Source of the DNA: Cytobacillus kochii
Lineage (GTDB): Bacteria; Bacillota; Bacilli; Bacillales; Cytobacillaceae
DNA length: 64,000 bases
Direction: 5' to 3'
Assembly: GCF_020171845.1 (NCBI RefSeq)
Contig: NZ_JAIVAM010000007.1
Span: forward strand, 186,001-250,000
Below the pieces are notes generated by a model. It had not been told where the DNA came from. It saw only the letters and a program-made list of their open reading frames with translations, and did no database searches. Below are positions 1 to 8,906 of the stretch, one piece after another. Numbering within the stretch: the first letter of the stretch is position 1; each line of letters begins with the position of its first letter. The position numbers and the translations under genes were made by a program.

Positions 1-1335
1 AACCATTTTAACATTTTCAATGACTTCGAAATATATCAAGATTTGATTAGAGCGTTTGATAAGATGGAGGATATAAAAAAACAAAATAATCCATTTATAA
101 ACATACAAATCACTCAACTAAAAAGGCATAATCAAAAAATGTTTCAAGTATACAATAGACTAGAAAGGATTCTAAAAGATATAAAAATTGCATTATCTGG
201 CCGTACAAAATTTAAAATATTCCTGTATAAAAAACTATTAACTAAACTTCCTTTAAAGAAAAAGACGGTAGTATTTGAAAGCTTTTTAGGTAAAAATTAC
301 TCCGATAGTCCAAAAAATTTGTATGAATACATGTTACTGAATAATAAAGACTTTAATTTTGTTTGGATATTTAATGAAAGAAAAAGAATACCAGGTAACG
401 CAAAACAAATTAAGAGGTTTAGCCTTAAATATTACTATTACTTAGCTACCTCCAAATATTGGGTTAGTAATTCCAGAATGCCTTTACACCTTAATAAAAG
501 AGAAGGAAATATTTACTTACAGACATGGCATGGAACACCTCTGAAGAAACTAGTGTTTGATATGAATGAAGTATATTCTGCAAATCCAAAGTATAAAGAA
601 CATTTTTATAAACAATCTAGAAGATGGGATTACTTGATAGCAGCAAATAAATATTCAAGTGACATTTTTAAGAGAGCATTTAAATTTGAAAAGAGAATGC
701 TTGAATTTGGTTATCCTAGAAATGATGTCTTACATCATCCTGATAAAGATCTATTTTCAATTAAAGTTAAAAGAAAATTAAACATTCCCTTAGATAAAAA
801 GATAATCACCTATGCTCCTACCTGGCGGGATGATGATTTCTATGCTCCAGGAAAATATAAATTTCAATTAAAATTAGATCTTGAAAAAATGAAGCAGACA
901 CTAGGAGATGAATATGTTATCTTACTAAGAATGCATTATTTTATTGCTGATAACATTGATACAAGTAACTTTAAAGATTTTGTATTTAACTTATCGAAGT
1001 ACGATGATATAGCTGACTTGTATTTAATATCAGATATCTTGATAACTGATTATTCATCTGTATTTTTTGATTATGCTAACTTGAAGCGACCTATATTGTT
1101 TTATACCTATGACTTAGAAAAGTATCGTGACACTTTAAGGGGATTTTATATAGATATGGAAAAAGAAGTACCTGGTCCATTGTTGAAAACAACTGATGAA
1201 ATAATTAATGCCATTCAAAATATCGATAAAGTGCAGGCAGAATTCTTGCCAAAATACGAAGCGTTTTACGAAAAGTACTGTTCATGGGAAAATGGGAATG
1301 CTTCAGAAAAAATTGTTGATGAAGTGTTCAAATAA
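1..1335 (+). CDS. CDP-glycerol glycerophosphotransferase family protein (5'-truncated by window edge)
   Basis: TagB/TagF-family enzyme that transfers glycerol phosphate from CDP-glycerol to a growing teichoic acid chain at the inner face of the membrane. The frame is open through base 1 and shows no ribosome site before the first internal start (TTG at 43), so the gene most likely begins outside the window. Visible family motifs are VVFESFLGK near 270-297, QTWHGTPLKKL near 520-550 with the conserved histidine, YAPTWRDD near 812-835, and ITDYSSVFFDY near 1042-1074. The C-terminal half closely resembles the enzyme at 3159-4340. The short helical stretch before the domain could be the tail of a fused glycosyltransferase, as in the 1155-residue protein at 8905-12372, but this cannot be seen. 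It converges on tagH, sharing a terminator. Confidence 0.9.
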   Translation, partial: NHFNIFNDFEIYQDLIRAFDKMEDIKKQNNPFINIQITQLKRHNQKMFQVYNRLERILKDIKIALSGRTKFKIFLYKKLLTKLPLKKKTVVFESFLGKNYSDSPKNLYEYMLLNNKDFNFVWIFNERKRIPGNAKQIKRFSLKYYYYLATSKYWVSNSRMPLHLNKREGNIYLQTWHGTPLKKLVFDMNEVYSANPKYKEHFYKQSRRWDYLIAANKYSSDIFKRAFKFEKRMLEFGYPRNDVLHHPDKDLFSIKVKRKLNIPLDKKIITYAPTWRDDDFYAPGKYKFQLKLDLEKMKQTLGDEYVILLRMHYFIADNIDTSNFKDFVFNLSKYDDIADLYLISDILITDYSSVFFDYANLKRPILFYTYDLEKYRDTLRGFYIDMEKEVPGPLLKTTDEIINAIQNIDKVQAEFLPKYEAFYEKYCSWENGNASEKIVDEVFK

Positions 1336-1390
1336 ATCACATTACAAATTCCCATAAATAGTATTCGGGTTCACCATAATCTAAAAATAA

Positions 1391-1430
1391 AAAGTTCATT
1401 TGTTCCTCAAGAGAGGAACAAATGAACTTT
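1391..1430. terminator. Bidirectional terminator between the truncated transferase and tagH
   Basis: Perfect 18-bp stem (1391-1408 with 1413-1430) and a 4-base loop. T-rich sequence follows on both strands: TTT just after the right arm, and the complement of an A-rich stretch left of the left arm. It begins 55 bases after the + strand stop and abuts the tagH stop codon, so it can serve both convergent genes. Confidence 0.9.
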
Positions 1431-1431
1431 T

Positions 1432-2232
1432 TTAAACTAAATTTAATTCTCTTTGTTTCTTTAATGAATTATCCCTGTATTCTTTCTTCTCTTCACTAGT
1501 CATTTTTTTATATTCATTCAAAAACTTTTCATATTCAGGAATGACATTATTTACATCTCCATACATTCGAATTTGTCCATACTCAAGCCAGATAGCTTTT
1601 TCACAAAACTGTTTCATTTGACCTATTGAATGACTGATGAAAAACATCGTTTTCCCTTGAGATTTAAATTCATTCATCTTGTCTAAACATTTCTCTGCAA
1701 ATGCCTTATCTCCCACTGACAATGCCTCATCTATTATTAATACATCTGGATCAGTATGCACAGAAATAGAAAACCCGAGGCGGGATTTCATCCCGCTGGA
1801 ATATGACTTAACTGGCTGATCAATAAATTTGTCTAACTCTGCAAATTCAATAATACTTGGTTCTAAGTTTTTTATATCCTTCTTACTAAACCCTAACATT
1901 AAACATTTTAGTTCAATATTTTCTCTACCAGTAAGCTGATTGTTTAGACCAGCAGAGACAGCTATTAAAGACGGCTGACCATTAATTTTAATTGTTCCTT
2001 CTGTTTGAGGTACAACGCCAGCAATTACATTTGAGAGTGTTGATTTCCCAGAACCATTAACTCCTACAAAACCTATTATGTCACCCTTATTAGCTTCAAA
2101 ACTGACATTTCTTAAAGCATAAAAATCCTCGCCATAACTTTTAGGTAAGATGATATCTAATAATTTTTCTGAGGGATTTTGATACAGCTTATATTTTTTT
2201 GTTACATTCTCTACTATAACTGATTTATCCAT
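1432..2232 (-). CDS. tagH: Teichoic acid export ATP-binding protein TagH
   Basis: ATPase of the two-component ABC exporter that moves undecaprenyl-linked wall teichoic acid across the membrane. The 266 residues show Walker A (GVNGSGKS, about 57-64), ABC signature (YSSGMKSRLGFS, about 144-155) and Walker B (VLIIDE, about 164-169). It has the short form typical of staphylococcal TarH and lacks the long C-terminal extension of B. subtilis TagH. The ATG start follows GAGGAAGTG. It lies 15 bases after tagG on the same strand, so the two are almost certainly cotranscribed and form one transporter. Confidence 0.95.
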   Translation of the reverse strand: MDKSVIVENVTKKYKLYQNPSEKLLDIILPKSYGEDFYALRNVSFEANKGDIIGFVGVNGSGKSTLSNVIAGVVPQTEGTIKINGQPSLIAVSAGLNNQLTGRENIELKCLMLGFSKKDIKNLEPSIIEFAELDKFIDQPVKSYSSGMKSRLGFSISVHTDPDVLIIDEALSVGDKAFAEKCLDKMNEFKSQGKTMFFISHSIGQMKQFCEKAIWLEYGQIRMYGDVNNVIPEYEKFLNEYKKMTSEEKKEYRDNSLKKQRELNLV

Positions 2233-2247
2233 ATCAACACTTCCTCA

Positions 2248-3054
2248 TTATAAGAAATCAATAAAATGTCTTCTAAATTTCAAATGTAATATTGAACCGA
2301 TAAAGAATAATACCAAAACGATTAACCAGAAATACAATGTGTAAGATATACTTTCTGTAATATACCATCCTTCTCCTAATAAAGCATGTCTATACCCTTC
2401 AACTAGATAGTAGACAGGATTCAATTTCATAACTGCTTGAAGGCTTTCTGGCAACTTAAATGTAACCCATAAGATTGGTAACATATAAATCATTATTCTT
2501 AATAAAGCTTGGATAATCTGCTGCACATCTCTAACAATTGTTGATAATGTAGAGGTTATTAATGAGATTGCTAATAATAAAATAACCGAAGCAAACATGA
2601 AATATGGGACCTGTAAATAATAAACACTTATAGGAAAACCAGAAAATTGAAAAATTATTGTAATAATAATAGTTAGAGCAATATGAGGATATAATTTAGA
2701 AAATATTACATAAGTTGGTATAACGCTCATTGGAAAGCTCATTTTTGATATCATTTTTATTCTTGAATATATTGATTTAGATCCTTGTGAGATAGAGGGA
2801 TTGATAAAGAACCATACAATCAAACCTGCTACCATCCAATGAAAAAAGGGAACACCTTCTACATCACTTCCCCCACGTATCCCATAGCCAAATACAAACC
2901 AAAAAATAGTAATCTGTATACCTGGATTGAGTAATTCCCAAAGCATACCTAGATAATTATTGTTATTACTGCTCTTTAACTCATACAAAGAAAGGCGTCG
3001 GATTAAATAAAAATTGGCTATTTGCTCTTTAATGACTGTCATCATAGCGCTCAT
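2248..3054 (-). CDS. tagG: Teichoic acid export permease TagG
   Basis: Membrane subunit of the wall teichoic acid ABC exporter (ABC-2 type). The 268-residue protein starts with a short cytosolic segment (ANFYLIRRLSLYELKSSN) and then has about six hydrophobic segments. The stretches YLGMLWELLNPGIQ and KMNPVYYLVEGYR-like sequence (LNPVYYLVEGYRHALL) are typical of the TagG/RfbA polysaccharide-export permeases. Its partner tagH follows directly. The upstream CDP-glycerol transferase genes on the same strand make the substrate it exports. Confidence 0.95.
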   Translation of the reverse strand: MSAMMTVIKEQIANFYLIRRLSLYELKSSNNNNYLGMLWELLNPGIQITIFWFVFGYGIRGGSDVEGVPFFHWMVAGLIVWFFINPSISQGSKSIYSRIKMISKMSFPMSVIPTYVIFSKLYPHIALTIIITIIFQFSGFPISVYYLQVPYFMFASVILLLAISLITSTLSTIVRDVQQIIQALLRIMIYMLPILWVTFKLPESLQAVMKLNPVYYLVEGYRHALLGEGWYITESISYTLYFWLIVLVLFFIGSILHLKFRRHFIDFL

Positions 3055-3158
3055 AAATTAGTATTCCTTCCTAAAACAACTTAAATTCAAAACAATTACA
3101 ACTTCTAAGCCACCAAAGATATTATACGAAATCAAATCATTTGATACAACCAAAAGCA

Positions 3159-4340
3159 TTATTTTGCTTTATTGAAAACTTCATCGACTACTCTCTTAGT
3201 TGCTTCTCCATCTTCCAAGTAGCAAAACTTTTCATAAAACGAATGGAAATTTGAAGGCAATGATTGATCCATTTCATATTTCCTAATATATTCAATTACT
3301 TCGTCGGTTGTTTTTACCAACGGGCCGGGCGCTTGCTCTAAAAAATTGAAATAAAAACCACGTAATTTATCGCGATATGTCTCAATATCATAGACAAAGA
3401 ATATAATAGGACGGCCAAGGTTGAGAAAATCAAAAAAAACAGATGAGTAGTCTGTAATAAGAACATCTGCGATTATATACAGGTCTCGTATATCTTCATA
3501 AGAAGAACAATCATATACAAACTCTTCAAGGTTAGATAAATCAATATGCTCAGAAACTAAATAATGCGTTCGTAAAATTACAATATACTCTCCTCCTAAT
3601 TCATCTCTTAGTTTCTTAAGATCTAATTCCAATTCCAGTTTATATCGACCTGCTGAATGATACTGATCATCTCTCCATGTTGGTGCATATAAAAGAATCT
3701 TTTTATCTTTTGGTAAACTTAATTTTCTTATTATATTTGATTTCTCAATTTTGTTATTCACTAGAAAATCATTACGAGGATAACCTGTAACCAGCATACT
3801 TTCACTAAATTTAAATGCGCTTCTAAAAATATCACTAGAGTATTGATTTGCAGCAATTAAATAATCCCAGTTTCGTGATTCTGTATAAAAGGATTTCTTA
3901 TAATCTTCTGTATTAGTACCGGCCATATAAATTGATTCTAAATCAAAAGCTAACTTTTTCAAAGGAGTACCATGCCATGTCTGCACATAAGTTGTATGTT
4001 TGGGTTTTGGTAGCCATACAGGCATTCTGCTATTAGTAACCCAGTACTCTGCTCTCGCTAACCGAATTAACCAAGGAATAGAAAACCTTTTCACGAAAGG
4101 AATTTCACGTTTTTTAAATTGTGAAACACTTCTTGGATCGGCACTCCATATCAGCTTATATTTCGGTAAGTTCGTGTACATATATTCATAAATTGCTCTT
4201 GGGTTGCAACTATATTGTTTACCTAAAAAGCTTTCAAAAACGACCAAGTTCCTCTTAACAGGTAATTTACCTATAACAATAAAGAGGATTTTATATATTG
4301 AAATTAATAACGGTGATAAAAACTTTTTTAGTTTAGTCAC
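3159..4340 (-). CDS. CDP-glycerol glycerophosphotransferase (TagF-like)
   Basis: Adds glycerol phosphate units to the teichoic acid chain. Motifs include VVFESFLGKQYS near the start, QTWHGTPLKKLAFD, YAPTWRDD and ITDYSSVFFDF, matching the polymerase/transferase family PF04464. I chose the GTG start at 4340 (393 residues) because AGGAG sits 7 bases upstream and overlaps the stop of the preceding tagB-like gene, suggesting translational coupling. An in-frame ATG at 4364 would add eight residues but has a poorer site. A basic amphipathic N-terminus (KLKKFLSPLLISIYKIL) suggests membrane association. It could be the second-unit transferase (TarF-like) or a main-chain polymerase; sequence alone does not decide. 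Confidence 0.9.
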   Translation of the reverse strand: MTKLKKFLSPLLISIYKILFIVIGKLPVKRNLVVFESFLGKQYSCNPRAIYEYMYTNLPKYKLIWSADPRSVSQFKKREIPFVKRFSIPWLIRLARAEYWVTNSRMPVWLPKPKHTTYVQTWHGTPLKKLAFDLESIYMAGTNTEDYKKSFYTESRNWDYLIAANQYSSDIFRSAFKFSESMLVTGYPRNDFLVNNKIEKSNIIRKLSLPKDKKILLYAPTWRDDQYHSAGRYKLELELDLKKLRDELGGEYIVILRTHYLVSEHIDLSNLEEFVYDCSSYEDIRDLYIIADVLITDYSSVFFDFLNLGRPIIFFVYDIETYRDKLRGFYFNFLEQAPGPLVKTTDEVIEYIRKYEMDQSLPSNFHSFYEKFCYLEDGEATKRVVDEVFNKAK

Positions 4341-4350
4341 TACTCTACTC

Positions 4351-5526
4351 CTAGTAAAAATCATTCTTATTATAGATTTTCCTTATTAAATTTAGACTAG
4401 ATTCCCCTAGAGAATACTCATTCCACACATTTTTAAATGCTTTGATTTGCATAATATCGAAGTCATTTCTTTTTATTGCATTAATAATACCATCTGTATC
4501 TTTTACAATTGGGCCAGGTACAAAAGATTCATATACCTGCCAAAATCCCCGCTCCTTTTCATATGCATCTAAATCATGTGCATAAAAAATCATTGGCTTT
4601 TCAAATAAAGAAAACTCAAAAGGGATGGAAGAATAATCTGTAATTAAATAATCTGTAATAAACAATAAATCATTAACTTTATATTCACCTGATAAATCTA
4701 ATACTTTTTTTCCTAGTTGTTCAGGAATTTTATTATTATTTTCAATTTCAGGATGTAACTTTAGAATTAATATATAATTGTCCGCCAGATTACCTAACAT
4801 ATTTTCTAAATCAATTTTCAGATTGAAATGAGATAAATCTTTCTCACGATAAGTTGGCGCATATAATATTACCTTTTTATTCATTAACTGAGGGTAATCA
4901 TTATATAGCTTTCTCTTAACTTCTGTCTCTGCAATTTCATTATAAAAATAGTCAGTTCGTGGTATACCCGTTTTAAGTATTTTTTTTTCATCTACGCCAA
5001 ATGCAGAGTAATAAATCTCAGCCATTTTCTCAGTGCCTACTACTACATGATCAAACTTTTCATAAACGTTCCTGAATCTTCTCTTCGCATTTTCTGAACG
5101 CCCCTTAATAGATGGGTCCTTTAGTCCAAATTTTTTAATTGCACCAGCTGCGTGCCACACTTGAATACAAGTAGCTTCTTCTTTAAATTCAACCTCTGAT
5201 AAAAAACCATAATAATTATCAATGATGATATGAGTTGAAGTAGCTATATGATAAATTGAGAAAAACGTATCAAAGATATGATACGTTTCAAATCGATACA
5301 CCTTTTCATTGTTTTTCACAATGTTATTTAGGTTTAACTTTCTGCTTTCTAAAAATACTATTTCTCCTGAATAGCCTTCCTTTAGCAGTTGGTTATATAC
5401 ATGCCATCCATTATCTACAAATGATAGAATAAAAGTAGTTTTTTTCCTTAAAGGAAATAATTTAAATACATTAAATAGTATTTTAAAGAATAATAGATAA
5501 ATAGAAATAATTATTTCTCTAGCCAT
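4351..5526 (-). CDS. tagB: Teichoic acid glycerol-phosphate primase TagB/TarB
   Basis: Adds the first glycerol phosphate to the undecaprenyl-PP-GlcNAc-ManNAc linkage unit. The 391-residue length and the active-site stretch QVWHAAGAIKKFG, instead of the QTWHGTPLKKL of the neighbouring polymerases, point to the TagB primase branch. It also has YAPTYREK and ITDYSSIPFEF. The N-terminus is hydrophobic (IIISIYLLFFKILFNVFKL), fitting a peripheral membrane enzyme. The ATG start overlaps the end of tagD by 8 bases. The tagA and tagO genes, which build the linkage unit, are not in this window. Confidence 0.82.
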   Translation of the reverse strand: MAREIIISIYLLFFKILFNVFKLFPLRKKTTFILSFVDNGWHVYNQLLKEGYSGEIVFLESRKLNLNNIVKNNEKVYRFETYHIFDTFFSIYHIATSTHIIIDNYYGFLSEVEFKEEATCIQVWHAAGAIKKFGLKDPSIKGRSENAKRRFRNVYEKFDHVVVGTEKMAEIYYSAFGVDEKKILKTGIPRTDYFYNEIAETEVKRKLYNDYPQLMNKKVILYAPTYREKDLSHFNLKIDLENMLGNLADNYILILKLHPEIENNNKIPEQLGKKVLDLSGEYKVNDLLFITDYLITDYSSIPFEFSLFEKPMIFYAHDLDAYEKERGFWQVYESFVPGPIVKDTDGIINAIKRNDFDIMQIKAFKNVWNEYSLGESSLNLIRKIYNKNDFY

Positions 5527-5917
5527 TATTAACTTTCAGTAAATCTTTCTTAATTTTACTAGTTGAAATACCTACCGTTCTTGGTAAATAAACTACTTCA
5601 CATTGGTCCTTTAGGAAATCAAATTCACCTTCCCAATCATCACCCATAACAAATACATCGATATCATGCTTCTTAACATCGTTAACCTTCTGTTCCCAAT
5701 TATCCTCAGCAATTACTTCATCGACATAACGAATTGATTCCAATATCATTTTTCTATTTTCAAAACTATGATAAGCTTTTTTTCCTTTTATTTCATTAAA
5801 TTCGTCAGATGAAATCGCAACAATTAGATAATCTCCTAGTTCTTTCGCTCTCTTCAAAATATTTATATGACCCCAGTGGAGTAAATCAAAAGTTCCATAA
5901 GTGATAACTTTACGCAT
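5519..5917 (-). CDS. tagD: Glycerol-3-phosphate cytidylyltransferase TagD
   Basis: Makes CDP-glycerol from CTP and sn-glycerol-3-phosphate, the substrate of all CDP-glycerol transferases in this locus. The 132-residue protein has the nucleotidylyltransferase HxGH motif (HWGH, residues 14-17) and the RTxGIST-type C-terminal signature (RTVGISTSKIK). It is nearly collinear with B. subtilis TagD, beginning MRKVITYGTFDLLHWGH. The start at 5917 has GGGAGG ten bases upstream; the in-frame ATG at 5947 has no such site. First gene of the tagD-tagB-transferase-tagG-tagH run. Confidence 0.96.
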   Translation of the reverse strand: MRKVITYGTFDLLHWGHINILKRAKELGDYLIVAISSDEFNEIKGKKAYHSFENRKMILESIRYVDEVIAEDNWEQKVNDVKKHDIDVFVMGDDWEGEFDFLKDQCEVVYLPRTVGISTSKIKKDLLKVNNG

Positions 5918-6095
5918 TATTGCCTTACCTCCCTTGTAGAATATCAATAATTATATACCCTACATTAATCATATCTAATTAGTTTTACATATTAGTTACT
6001 CCTATATTTCTATAAAATATCATTTACGACAAATATCATTTTCTATAGTTATATCATACAAATTCCAGTATACAATAAGAAACATAGTTAATTCC

Positions 6096-6142
6096 AGTAA
6101 TATAACAATGTAAATAAAACCAATTTACATTGTTATATTACT
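6096..6142. repeat. Perfect AT-rich inverted repeat downstream of galE
   Basis: Two 20-base arms (6096-6115 and 6123-6142) are exact reverse complements around a 7-base loop. It lies 54 bases after the galE stop and upstream of tagD. There is no proper T-run on either side, so it is not a standard intrinsic terminator. It could be a weak galE terminator, a processing site or an operator. A shorter direct repeat, AATTCCAGTA, occurs at 6061-6070 and 6090-6099. Confidence 0.7.
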
Positions 6143-6195
6143 TAGACTTTATCGTACATATCAACAACTTCTTATCTCAATACGAGACTTAGTTT

Positions 6196-7167
6196 CTACA
6201 GCTTGTTTTGACTATGCCACTTCCAAGCGGAAGTAATAATACTTTCTAAATCGTATCGAGCTTTCCAACCTAATTCGTCAAATATCTTTGTCGATGAAGC
6301 AACTAACCTCGCCGGGTCTCCTAAACGCCTTTCCGTTTCAATGACATTAGCTTTTCTCTTTGTTACATTTTCGCAAGTCTTAATGACCTCTTTTACAGAA
6401 TAACCCAAACCGTTACCTAAATTATAAGTCGACCTTTCAACCTTTTTATCTAACAAAGCATTCAGTGCCAATATATGAGCTGATGATAAATCCGTAACAT
6501 GTATATAATCTCGAATACAACTACCATCTTCAGTATTATAATCAGTACCAAAAACTGATATACTTTCTGTTTCACCTAACAAATGTCTTAATATAATTGG
6601 TATCAAGTGCGTTTCTGGATTATGATTTTCTCCTATATCACCCGAGTCATGTGCTCCTGCAGCATTAAAGTACCTCAATATTACATAATTTAGAGAATAT
6701 GCATTAGAAAAATCTTCTAATATTTCCTCCACCATCAACTTTGATTTACCATACGGATTAATTGGGTTTGTAGATGTAGATTCATTTATAATATCAACAT
6801 CTGGAATACCATAGGTAGCAGCTGTTGACGAAAAAATAAAATTAGTTACGTTGTATTTAATCATTGTATTTAATAAGTTCAAAGTAGATGAAACATTATT
6901 TTGATAGTATTTATAAGGGTTTTTTACCGATTCACCCACAAGACTATTAGCTGCAAAATGCATCACAGCTTCAATTTTATATTCAGTAAAAATTCGATTT
7001 AAAACCTCAACATTTCCAATATCACCTTCTACAAACAATGCCTTATTATCAACTAATGACCTAAAGCCTGTAGATAAATTATCTAAAACAACTACTTCCT
7101 TAGTTTTGATTAATTCTTTAACTAGGTGACTACCTATATATCCTGCTCCACCTACGACTAATATCAT
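6196..7167 (-). CDS. galE: UDP-glucose 4-epimerase
   Basis: Interconverts UDP-glucose and UDP-galactose, supplying UDP-galactose or UDP-glucose for decoration of envelope polymers. The 323-residue extended SDR protein has the NAD-binding GGAGYIGSH at residues 6-14, the catalytic SSTAATYG serine/threonine region and the YGKSK tyrosine-lysine pair, and ends in the usual GalE C-terminal substrate domain. AAGGAC precedes the ATG. It lies 25 bases after the GT4 glycosyltransferase gene on the same strand, and galU is further upstream, so the set looks like a nucleotide-sugar supply for teichoic acid glycosylation. Confidence 0.95.
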   Translation of the reverse strand: MILVVGGAGYIGSHLVKELIKTKEVVVLDNLSTGFRSLVDNKALFVEGDIGNVEVLNRIFTEYKIEAVMHFAANSLVGESVKNPYKYYQNNVSSTLNLLNTMIKYNVTNFIFSSTAATYGIPDVDIINESTSTNPINPYGKSKLMVEEILEDFSNAYSLNYVILRYFNAAGAHDSGDIGENHNPETHLIPIILRHLLGETESISVFGTDYNTEDGSCIRDYIHVTDLSSAHILALNALLDKKVERSTYNLGNGLGYSVKEVIKTCENVTKRKANVIETERRLGDPARLVASSTKIFDELGWKARYDLESIITSAWKWHSQNKL

Positions 7168-7192
7168 TTTAAATTCAGTCCTTTATTTATGT

Positions 7193-8758
7193 TTATATAT
7201 TCTTTTCTTTCTCCAAAATTTCATCAAATAAATCTAGCCATTTCAGTTGTGTTATTTCTTTTGTATAGTTTTTTATAACTTTCTCATAAGCATTTTCACC
7301 CATATTAATAGCTCTATTAGGTGTTGCTAGCAGTTTACTCATTTGATCAGCAAGCTCTTTTTCTGAATTAGAATGGATAATAACACCATTTAAGCCATCA
7401 TCTATTATATCCTTTGGCCCAAATGGAGCATCATAACTTATTACAGGTGTAGATTGGAACATAGATTCTAATATAACTAGTCCAAAACCTTCATATTTAG
7501 AGGTCAAGACTGTAAATAACGATTTTCCATAAACTTCATCTAAATCAGTTGTGTATGGATTTATTATTACTTTTTCATTTAGTCCTAGTTTATCCACTAA
7601 TATCCTTAATGCTTCTTCTTCTGGCCCTGTCCCATAAAGGTTAAATATTACATTTGGGTGATTTTGGTGGATCCGATTAAAGGCATTAATAGCCTCATGC
7701 ATGATCTTATCCTTATGATAACGACCAACCATAGAAATAATATTATGATCCTTTTGTCCCTTATATCTTATTTTTTGGTCTGTATTGGTGGAGTTCGGTA
7801 TAACATATGTTTTTTCTGGATAACCAAACTGTTTAACAACCATCTGCCTTTGGTTCTCTGTTAAAAGCACTAAAGCATCTAAATTGCTGTAATTTTCCAA
7901 TAGGTGGATGTGACTTTTTCTTAAAGGTGACCCATACGTAAATGGTGCATCAAAATGGTTAGTATGAATAGTGCCGATTCTATATGCCTTATCTTTATCT
8001 AATTTCATTAACGTATGAGTGAGAAAAATCCCATCGTTAATGATAAACGGTTTCTTGTCATGATTATCACAAATCTCATTTAGCCAATGTGAATGGAATA
8101 ATAAATTGGGATTACTAGTACCAAATGATAGAACATTATTCGATGTTCTATCAAATAAAAATATCAAATATGGCTTTTTAGATTCTATATTCAATTGAAT
8201 ATTTAAGTAGCAAAAACCATCTTCTGTATAATATATCTCTTGTTTTGGTACTGCTTTAAATTTATCAAAATATACTACTTTTTGAATAAAGCCTTTTGGA
8301 TCATACAATTCTCTTTTGACCTTCGCTCTTGTTTCATCGAAATAATCCATAAAAACTAAGTAACCGTCCTTAGACCATTTTTTATATTTTACATAGTGTC
8401 CTTTTTTATCAAAGTATCTGGCTTCTCGATTTTCATAAAATCTATTTTCAATAAAATAGTCATCTTCATTTAATTTATTTAAACTCGTATAATCTTCGAT
8501 TTGTTGAAGAGTCATATTACCACGCGTATTCTTCTTCTTATAAAAGTCAAAGATATTTATTATTTTTACTTTGTTAGATAACCTACCTGAATTGTGAAGT
8601 TCCTTTTCAATTTGTTCGTATTTTGTCGAATAGTCTATAGTCAATAATTTTGTATCATAACCTTTTTCTGCTAAATATGATGACCTCTCAAACATAACTC
8701 TGGTTAACCCTCCACGGTTAACATCAATACTGTTAAGTAGGTTATAAATTGTCCTCAT
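7193..8758 (-). CDS. GT4 glycosyltransferase, TagE/TarM-like poly(glycerol phosphate) glucosyltransferase
   Basis: Likely attaches a sugar to glycerol residues of the teichoic acid. The 521-residue protein begins NLLNSIDVNRGGLTRVMFERS, with the glycine-rich donor-site loop seen at the N-terminus of retaining GT4 enzymes. The middle region, rich in aromatic and charged residues (about 100-220), resembles the DUF1975 insertion of TagE/TarM/GtfA-type enzymes. The C-terminal donor domain has SMVGRYHKDK and the EX7E-type stretch SKYEGFGLVILESMF. The start at 8758 has GAGGGG upstream; the in-frame ATG at 8797 does not. A wall teichoic acid role is inferred from context; glycosylation of a surface protein is the alternative. 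Confidence 0.85.
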   Translation of the reverse strand: MRTIYNLLNSIDVNRGGLTRVMFERSSYLAEKGYDTKLLTIDYSTKYEQIEKELHNSGRLSNKVKIINIFDFYKKKNTRGNMTLQQIEDYTSLNKLNEDDYFIENRFYENREARYFDKKGHYVKYKKWSKDGYLVFMDYFDETRAKVKRELYDPKGFIQKVVYFDKFKAVPKQEIYYTEDGFCYLNIQLNIESKKPYLIFLFDRTSNNVLSFGTSNPNLLFHSHWLNEICDNHDKKPFIINDGIFLTHTLMKLDKDKAYRIGTIHTNHFDAPFTYGSPLRKSHIHLLENYSNLDALVLLTENQRQMVVKQFGYPEKTYVIPNSTNTDQKIRYKGQKDHNIISMVGRYHKDKIMHEAINAFNRIHQNHPNVIFNLYGTGPEEEALRILVDKLGLNEKVIINPYTTDLDEVYGKSLFTVLTSKYEGFGLVILESMFQSTPVISYDAPFGPKDIIDDGLNGVIIHSNSEKELADQMSKLLATPNRAINMGENAYEKVIKNYTKEITQLKWLDLFDEILEKEKNI

Positions 8759-8880
8759 ATATTCTTTCCCCTCATCTTGGAATATTATTTTATCCACATG
8801 AAATTTAAAACATTATGCAAGATGATTATGTCATAAAAAAAGTAACTACGTCAAAATTTTAGAGCTTTTAAACTAAATTT

Positions 8881-8906
8881 AAAAGCAGGAATAAATTCCT
8901 GCTTTT
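8881..8906 (-). terminator. Terminator of the GT2/TagF fusion gene
   Basis: Stem AAAAGCAGGAA/TTCCTGCTTTT with a 4-base loop, overlapping the stop codon at 8905-8907 and followed on the minus strand by TTTTAAATTTAG. It separates the galU-tagF pair from the GT4-galE pair. Confidence 0.8.

Noticed and set aside
5950..5978. TATAAT with a TTAGAT -35 upstream of tagD on the minus strand
   Set aside because: Spacing is right (17 bases) but the -35 matches poorly in very AT-rich DNA, so a chance match is likely.
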